Below, one piece after another: positions 57,438-64,000 of a stretch of DNA of 64,000 nucleotides. The notes beneath the pieces are model-generated. The model was not told the DNA's origin, did no database searches, and was given only the letters and a program-made list of their open reading frames with translations. The translations under genes and the position numbers were made by a program. The stretch is from Crambe crambe (taxonomy: Eukaryota; Porifera; Demospongiae; Poecilosclerida; Crambeidae): contig CAWUPZ010000001.1 of the NCBI GenBank assembly GCA_963924555.1, positions 124,001 to 188,000 of the forward strand. Direction: 5' to 3'. Each line of letters begins with the position of its first letter. Positions within the stretch are counted from its first letter, which is position 1.

Positions 57438-59533
57438 TTCCTCTTCCGAAGACGAGGCCGAGGATATTCATCGGTCACATAATCCAAATACTCCAATTTT
57501 TGATGTACCATCCAAGCAGTATTCTATTGAAAAAATAATAAACATGCTTTTGGATCCTGGAGATAAAACATTAATATGCCAGGAGCGCCCAGTTGACATC
57601 CATAGCAGTGCAACATTCCGCATTGATTTGGATAAACTGGAACATCCAGATGATGCTAAAAGGGATAACTTTGGGAGGTGGAACCATTGTGGTTCTCACA
57701 CGGTGCCCTTTCAAGCATTGTTCACTGAAGAAGGTGATGTGAAGATCAAACGTGTATCAGGTGATAATATTCCAGATGATGTACAGTATCTTCGCCGTGT
57801 GCATTATAATCATCCGTCAGATTCCCGGTGTAAACGAATGTTGGCTTTCATCACAGGTATGTATCACTATGGTTATCCTTCAGTTGTCTGATCCCGGGTA
57901 AAAGGTAGTTAAATATGTAGTACTGCCTTAAAGACCCGAGACCACCTTGGTGATGTTGCCTTGATTTTGACCTTGTGGTCGCTGTAAACAGGGGTTCAAT
58001 TTTCCTATTTATGTAATTAATTTTTTGTTGACCATGAACATGATTATTAACTTGCACAAAAAAGGGATGGCCTAAATATTATATACATTATGGTATGACA
58101 GAATAGAGCAGTTTTCAAGGTGTCTCACATTACTATTATATTGATTTCTAGATGCTAATGGAGATCTGCATCATCTTTGTGTAGCATCATATCGTTTTCC
58201 AAAAGGAAAAGTTCCAAAAGCCATTCCACATGGCAACTCAAAGTCTAGTGCTCCTTTTCACCCTACATGGCCTAGCACAATGGAACGGATAAAAACAGAA
58301 GCAAAGAAACATGGGCCTAAAGAAACAGTTGGTTGTGTTTGTAGTAGCACTGGTGGAATGATGTATGTATCAAGTGCAGGAAAGTTGCCTCGTGATGAAC
58401 ATCAAATTGCTAATGTTCGGCATTCAAGAAAAAAAAGTTCTTCCAGTTATGCTGATGATGAGTTATTTATTGCAATGACTGAGTGCAAGTCAAAAGATAT
58501 AACTGCCCGTTTTGTCAGAGATGTTAAGGCAGCACCAGATCCTGCATTAGTTTTAGCTACTGATCAGCAGCTTGATGATCTTGTGCGTTTTGGGATCAAT
58601 CCAGAGTATTTTAGTATTGTAATGGTTGATCCAACATTCAACCTTGGGGATTTTGACGTCACTCCATTGACCTATCGCCACTTATTGTTAGAAACTCAGC
58701 GTTCAGGAAATCAACCAGTTTTTTTGGGTCCTATGTTAATTCATTTTCGCAAAACTTTTTCGACATATTTATACTTTGCCTCAACACTCATTGGTTTATG
58801 TCGTGATCTAGAGCTGTTAAAAGCCTTTGGGACGGATGGTGAGACTGATTCTTTTTCTCACGAATTTGGATATGCTGTTCATTTATCATGTGCAATTCAT
58901 TTGAGACGCAATATCAAGCAACAGTTACAAGATCGAAAGTTTCCAGAGCAACACCGAAAGGCCACTATGGATGAAATATTTGGAGCCAGAAAAGGGACAG
59001 TATATTTGGAAGGGCTGATTGATGCAGAATCTTGTATGGATTTTGATGACAAATTGGCTTCATTAAAGTCTCTCTGGGAGGAAAGGGAGTCAAGTGATAA
59101 TGCCTGTACTCCTGGCTTTTTTGAATGGTTTCAAAAGAACAAAGTGGACGTGTTGAAAAGTTCTGTTATTCGTCCAGTTCGTATAAAAGCAGGACTGGGA
59201 AATCCCCCTGAACAGTTCACCACAAATGCAAGTGAATCACTCAATGCTGTTATCAAGTCAAAAGTGGATTATGAACGAAGTAGCCTTAATAAATTCATTG
59301 ACAAAATGAAATGCTTGGTTGATGATCAACAAAAAGAAATTGAACGTACTATATGTTGCCGAGGAAAGTACAGATTTCGACCGCAGTATAGATTCTTTGA
59401 AATTAATGAGCAGAAATGGTTCAACATGACACCTGAGGCCCGGCAGAAACACATGGCAAAGATAAATCATTTCGTTTTGAGCCCTGTATACTATAGGAAT
59501 GTACAGCATTTGAGTGAGCAAGAAAGTAGCTGA
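57438..59533 (+). CDS. MULE-type transposase, second lineage, 5' end missing
   Basis: Two exons, 57438-57856 and 58152-59533, with intron GT at 57857 and AG at 58151; the phase matches and about 600 codons are open to the TGA-free end TGA/TAG region at 59531-59533. The N-terminal part has 'DNFGRWNHCGSHTVPF' and 'YRFPKGKVPKAIPHGNSK', an uncharacterised region that I recall from marine invertebrate transposons. The DDE core has D in 'MVDPTFNLGDF' (58628-58630), D in 'AFGTDGE' (58835-58837) and E in 'NASESLNAVIK' (59234-59236). No SWIM or CXXC finger is present, unlike the 30-kb MULE. An acceptor-like 'cctcacag' precedes 57438, so an upstream exon is likely. Terminal repeats were not found. Confidence 0.8.
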
Positions 59534-59690
59534 TAGGCTCTAGTACTTGTGGTGGCTCCAACCAGAAAGCTTCACACATAAAAAGCTGTAAATACTTACC
59601 ACCACAAGCGCTTAGATAAGCCAAGCACTTACAATTCACCTTGATAAGCCTAGCACCTCTATGACAAAAGGCTGTAGAAAACAATCTAGC
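59490..59690 (+). repeat. 3' region of the transposase, copy A of a duplicated segment
   Basis: It contains 'gtacagcatttgagtgagca', 'tagctgataggctctagtac', 'gtggctccaaccagaaagct' and 'ctatgacaaaaggctgtaga'. Copy B is split: 60935-60996 and 61977-62110. Copy A thus gives the uninterrupted version of the site at 59545-59555. Confidence 0.8.
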
Positions 59691-59762
59691 TTGATTATAA
59701 TTATTGGAGCATGCGCATTATGCATGTGCAGGCGCTATTATACACGACACGTACCGTACTAC

Positions 59763-60794
59763 CATATGTGACTGAATTCAGGAAAAGGGGTCACTTCGCG
59801 CAGAAATTAAAAATTGAGTTATTAGTACCACGCTATAGCTCATTACCTTAGAATTCCATCGATTCTACGCTTGAGGCTAAATCTTAAACCACCGCGGAGC
59901 TATAAGCGTTTGAAGTGCATCACCTCAGAGAAAGCGTTTTGCAATAAACGGCGTCTAAACATTGAACTTCCGGTCAATACCCAATACTCCGTAAATCTTT
60001 ACGCGAGTCCGTATAACACGATGACATCATTCAATTTTTCTTACCTCGTGTAGCAGCTGTGTGGAGAAGAAGTAGACTTAGCTTTGCTACGTAGTTATCT
60101 TTGAGCGTTTTGGTTATCTAAGGTATGCCAGACGTGGGACAAGTTCTGAAAAATGATCAGGTAAAGTTAGGGATCTAGATAGATGTTCTTAGTAGTTTTA
60201 AAATACTTAGAAGTTTTATGATCCCATCACTATTATGTTAAGCCTATTAGTTGATTTCTGTGGAAGCGGTGTTAGCCTCAGTTGGAATCTAGACACTGGT
60301 AGGATCAGGGCTGTGTTGGTCAACTGTCCTGGGACAAATGGAATTCATCCAACACCTCCAAATCCGGATCTTCTGACTTGTGAAGTTGGATGGCCCCTAC
60401 CACAACCTCTTCCTATCTGTAGCTAGCTAAATTACCTGTGTAGCTAACTTGTATTCAACAGAAATCATCTTTAGTATTATGTGGGGAATTTCCCTTATTT
60501 CCGCGCACTATGCCCATACGTCTTCCGTAATTGAACATTGAAATTAGGGCACGTAGGATGTGAAATAAATTCCGGGTGAGGTAGCTCACTTCAACTCGAG
60601 CGCTTGCCCACTTCAAAGCCTTCCCACTTCCTGAAATTTGGCAGGAAGTTAGACAAAGGACTGAAGATACTGTGGAGGCAATAAAAAGAAGTGGATTAAA
60701 AAAATATTTTTTTCTTAGGCTAATTTAAACACGCATTATCTCAAAAATTTATCTTGCGCGAAGTGACCCCTTTTCCTAAATTAAGTCACATATG
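59763..60794. mobile_element. TIR element of about 1 kb with long AT-rich interior
   Basis: Left end 'catatgtgactgaattcagg' then 'aaaaggggtcacttcgcgc'. The right end read inverted is 'catatgtgacttaatttagg' then 'aaaaggggtcacttcgcgc', so about 45 bp is shared with a few differences. The flanks allow a TA duplication. No transposase is seen; a 63-codon frame at 60235-60426 has no motif. Confidence 0.75.
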
Positions 60795-60934
60795 TATTCC
60801 TGGGGCATTTTGGAGTGTAGACCTAGATATACTGGGGCAATGTGCAACATTTGACAGCAAGCAAGCAAGTACTCTTTAGTTCAACTCTTTAGAAGATATT
60901 GCTTATAATATGTAACAAAGCACTTAGACTATAG

Positions 60935-60996
60935 CAATGTGCAGCATTTGACAATGAGTAAGTGAGCAATCAAAGTAGCTGATAGGCTCCAGTGCT
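60935..60996 (+). repeat. Copy B (left part) of the transposase 3' segment
   Basis: It carries 'gtgcagcatttgacaatgag' and 'gtagctgataggctccagtg', matching 59499-59547. It is cut off at 'agtgct' by the insertion at 60997-61976. Confidence 0.8.
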
Positions 60997-61976
60997 TGAT
61001 ATTGCTGTCAGAGACAAGAGTCATGTTTATAAGGGGAAAAAACATTTCTGTGAAATGATATAGGGATGACCATTGCTCAAAAAAGTAAGGAACAAGGGTG
61101 GGTATGAAGAATGGAAGGATGGAAATGGGATCAATCTTTGTTCTGTATATCCAGCCAACAATCCCTATGTTGGGTAGCTTCAGATAATAGTGGGTGTATG
61201 TAGGGATTGTTGGCTGAATATACAGAATAAAGATTGATCCCATTTCTTCTTCATACCTACCCTTGTTTCCTTACTTTTTTGAGCAATGGTCATCGGAACA
61301 AGTAGGGGAAAAAATATTTCTGTGAAATGAAAAAAAGATGTAGCTAGGTGGTCTTTTTTCTCTCTCTCTCTTTATGGTTTTATGTATGTACACATAAATG
61401 CAAGAGTTCATTCTTCTATGTGTATGCAGGCTATACTTAGAGTCTACCGGTAGATGGAATGGTGAATATATATAGTCTATGATTGATCTAGCACAGAGCT
61501 AGAGCTTTAGCTAGCTGAGTAATACTATAATTTCGAATACTTGGGTATCAAATACATGGGCATGCGTATTATCGAGAAAGAAAATGGCTTCCAATAATTA
61601 AGTTAGTTGAGTACTGTGCTCCATAGTGTCTCCTTTTACATCGACTCTTTCGAGGATTGACGAGTACAAAAGATCGTAGTTGGTAGAATTTGGAGTGGAT
61701 TTATCCAGAAATCATAGCTGTAGCTTGAGTGGTTCGAGAGATATGGTTGTCTAAGAAGAATAATAATAACAACAACAAGAATCCAGCGATTTACCTGCTG
61801 AAATGGTAAGCTCCCTGGTCCTGAAACTTGGTCTGCACTTTGTAGTAGGCTGGATAATCATTCACTGAAGCTTTTGTTAAGTCTAAGTGGGAGAACTAGA
61901 TTTATACTAGTCTATAGGCGGCACATGCAGTTGTCAGGGTCATCCCTACATAGAGAGAGCTACTGCTCTCTCTGAT
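60997..61976 (+). mobile_element. Hairpin-ended compound insertion, 980 bp, no target duplication
   Basis: It begins 'tgatattgctgtcagagac', then the fold-back head (61036-61330), middle (61380-61760), AAT/AAC tract, 3' module (61790-61950) and 'gtcatccctacat' plus the stem 'agagagagc/gctctctct' (61952-61973), ending 'gat'. Compared with the empty site at 59545-59555 it sits between two T bases. That pattern (no duplication, T-T target, hairpin at one end, inverted motif near both ends) resembles Helentron-type non-autonomous elements, which is an inference. Confidence 0.75.
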
Positions 61977-62120
61977 TGTGGTGCTTCCAACCAGGAAGCT
62001 CCATGCATACATAGAAAGCTGTAAATGTGTACCACAAGCATTTATAAGCCAAGCGCCTACAAACCACTTAGATAAGCCTACGTATGTCTCTATAACAAAA
62101 GGCTGTAGAAAATACAATGA
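61977..62120 (+). repeat. Copy B (right part) of the transposase 3' segment
   Basis: It starts 'tgtggtgcttccaaccagga' and continues to 'ataacaaaaggctgtagaaa', matching 59550-59680. It resumes copy B after the insertion. Confidence 0.8.
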
Positions 62121-62429
62121 GTTTTTGTTGATTTATATTTTACTTTTCTACATATCCACACAAGACCGTGCATTCTGGAAATTCTAGAATAGATATGAAC
62201 TAAAACAAATTGTAACTTTTTAGACCTTACCTCATAGTTATTATATGCGAAATATTGGCTCATTCCCATGCTTGGTTCCTGAGTTGCTGTGATTTGTTTT
62301 TTTATCATGCTCGCATGAATTTTAGATGTGCCAGAGCAGCTGCTACTGTTGTGGTTTACTATCTGTTATTTTAGCATGGTAGTATTTGTGGTTAATTAGT
62401 GCCTGTAGTAGCACATGCCTCAGTTACTA

Positions 62430-62891
62430 CCGTATACGAGTTAAATTTGGTGGTGTATTAAATTTGACGGTTTGGCGGTCTGTCTTGGAATCGCCAATAA
62501 TAATGTCCGCCAATATCATATCTATACCTATGGGGGGGGGGGGGGGGGGGGGGCGGGCCTGGGGGTGGGGCTCAAGTGTATCTTGCGCACGCAGCAAACA
62601 ATGAGCTGCACGCTCAAGATCAAGACTACTTGATTAGCTAGCTAGCTTCATTTCCAGCTGTTTTGCGATCGTGATGGCTCTTCGAAAGTTCTTGAAGGAG
62701 GAAAGGGAGTGTTTCCTTGACGGAAGCTTAGTTAAAAGAGATAGATCGTGAAGTGAAGAGGACTGAGCAAACTAGCCAAAGAGAAGCAGTGTGTGCAATA
62801 ATGCGCCGCCACCAATAATAATGTCCGCCAAAAGCCTTCTTTGGTACAAACACCAACTAAAACTCCCGCCAAAATTAACTTGTATATACGG
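62430..62891. mobile_element. Non-autonomous TA-flanked TIR transposon (mariner-like), copy 2
   Basis: It has the same ends as copy 1 at 9879 ('CCGTATACGAGTTAAATTTG'), with TA on both sides. It is shorter (462 bp) and carries a run of about 22 G near 62532-62553. Inner blocks 'cgccaataataatgtccgcc' and 'tccagctgttttgcgatcgtgatg' match copy 1. No transposase. Confidence 0.85.
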
Positions 62892-62899
62892 TATATATT

Positions 62900-64000
62900 G
62901 GCACCCTATATTTGAAGCCTTTTTACTTTAGTCTAAGCTCTAAAAATTTTCAGAGTTGATTATAGTTTCTATTTGTAAACTGCTAAATTATTAATATCAA
63001 TCCGGCTGACTGCCAGGTTTTCCCAGAGTGGGTCACAATTAAAGAAGGGGGGGGGGGGGGTAACTACTCAATCCCCCACTCCCACCAAAGACCAAAATTG
63101 ACTCATTAGCATAAAATGCAGTTCCTTTATTTATATACATGCCACTGAATTAATTGAGATACAGTCCACCTGCATTCAGAGATCGCCTCTCTTAAGAGAC
63201 CACTAGGCCATGTACCCCATCATTAGAGACTACTTTTCTTAACTCATACAGATTTCACTACATAGCCACCTTATCATCTCAAGAGTAAAACCTGAGTACA
63301 GTAATCACTGTTCTATTTGACTTTTTTTAATGATTTTTTTCCCCACTTGCTATAGCCACAATCAGCAGATTATTGAACAACTGATCTTGGTAGTAGTACA
63401 TATCTCAAGTGCATGCATACACTGTACAGAGCTAGAAATAAGACTCAGTTTGATTGGTCTTTATAAAGATTTGGTCAGACATTCAGTATCCTGTAATACT
63501 TAAAACCATTTCCTTTGGAAAATGACCAATGATACACTTTAAGGTGGTAGGAATGTGCACACATCTTGCAATATTTAAAATACTTACCAACAGCAGGTTC
63601 TTTTGGATGTTTGTCATAAACTCCAAGGTTCCCAAAGGTCTTCTTTCCTGCGTGCACTGTGCATAGTTTCACAGAAAAATTAACTAGCAGCTGTGTTGCA
63701 TTCTGATTGCAATATACTAGTTTATGAAGCTTTGATGACAGTGAAATTTAACAGGTCGTATGAGTCAACCTTTACTGAGGAATTGCTCACAGACAGTGGT
63801 ATAGCCTCCAGTATAATACCTTCTGGCCATCACTGATAACTCAGCCATGAAATGGACAAATAGACTTAATCCCTGGACACCTAGACATTACTGAACAACC
63901 GATGGTTGGCAGCTATGCCAAGCCCACTTAAATCATCTCATGGTGCTTCAAACGGATAGCATAGACTAAACTTGTAGGCAATGACTTCATTTCAGCTAAG
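62900..64000. other. Gene-poor end of the window
   Basis: No gene is supported. A run of about 14 G lies at 63047-63060. A short diverged TIR-like block lies at about 63160-63320 ('acagtccacctgcattcag', 'gagaccactaggccatg'). Confidence 0.4.

Noticed and set aside
60235-60426. 63-codon plus-strand frame
   Set aside because: It is inside a non-autonomous TIR element, has no motif and no splice support.
62532-62553. Long G run as a telomere-like or regulatory feature
   Set aside because: It is a plain homopolymer within a transposon copy, and its length is likely to be assembly-dependent.
1-64000. tRNA and rRNA genes
   Set aside because: I saw no convincing cloverleaf with A and B boxes or rRNA core by eye; a covariance-model scan was not possible.

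Overview
The window is AT-rich, repeat-dense eukaryotic DNA. It is most consistent with a sponge (probably a demosponge). Spliced genes have very short GT-AG introns (about 50-200 bp), AGCT/TAGC tetranucleotide runs occur throughout, and the one clear host-like gene carries a ZU5-like region of a kind I associate with sponge and cnidarian proteins. The organism call is an inference from these traits, not from a marker gene.

Layout. 1-12.5 kb: no convincing gene; diverged long repeats, a small tandem array at 4 kb, homopolymer tracts, and a TA-flanked non-autonomous transposon inserted inside a degenerate tandem array (9.8-10.9 kb). 12.5-18.8 kb: a composite repeat with inverted ends that holds an old Ty3/gypsy fossil and a 4.5-kb minisatellite of 61-bp units with a 15-unit, 921-bp higher-order period. 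19-20 kb: a decayed aerolysin-like gene. 20-28 kb: inverted repeats, fold-back elements, a near-perfect 505-bp palindrome, a hAT-like MITE inside a tandem repeat, and two minisatellites. 28.70-33.74 kb: a structurally complete Mutator-like (MULE) transposon with 85-bp terminal inverted repeats, an 11-bp target duplication and an intact 12-exon gene. 35.5-42.0 kb: a decayed Helitron/Helentron with HUH Rep, Pif1-type helicase and two OTU protease domains. 42-45.4 kb and 49.6-51.8 kb: fold-back and hairpin-ended repeats. 46.5-49.6 kb: a host-like gene joining a ZU5-like region to a subtilisin-family peptidase. 52.6-55.0 kb: an old LTR-retroelement fossil with integrase ahead of reverse transcriptase. 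57.4-59.5 kb: a second, unrelated MULE-type transposase. 59.7-62.9 kb: TIR elements and a hairpin-ended insertion whose empty site is preserved nearby.

The strongest candidate for an undescribed system is the MULE at 28.70-33.74 kb. Its single predicted protein (803 aa) joins a CG-1 DNA-binding domain (as in CAMTA factors), a DDE transposase core, a SWIM zinc finger and a CXXC CpG-binding zinc finger. Both terminal repeats are CpG-rich and contain a CGCG core of the type CG-1 domains bind, so the element may find its own ends through CpG-reading domains. A second theme is a set of elements sharing a TGTAGGGATGAC inverted motif, with a different stem-loop just outside the motif at each end; these may be non-autonomous relatives of the Helentron.
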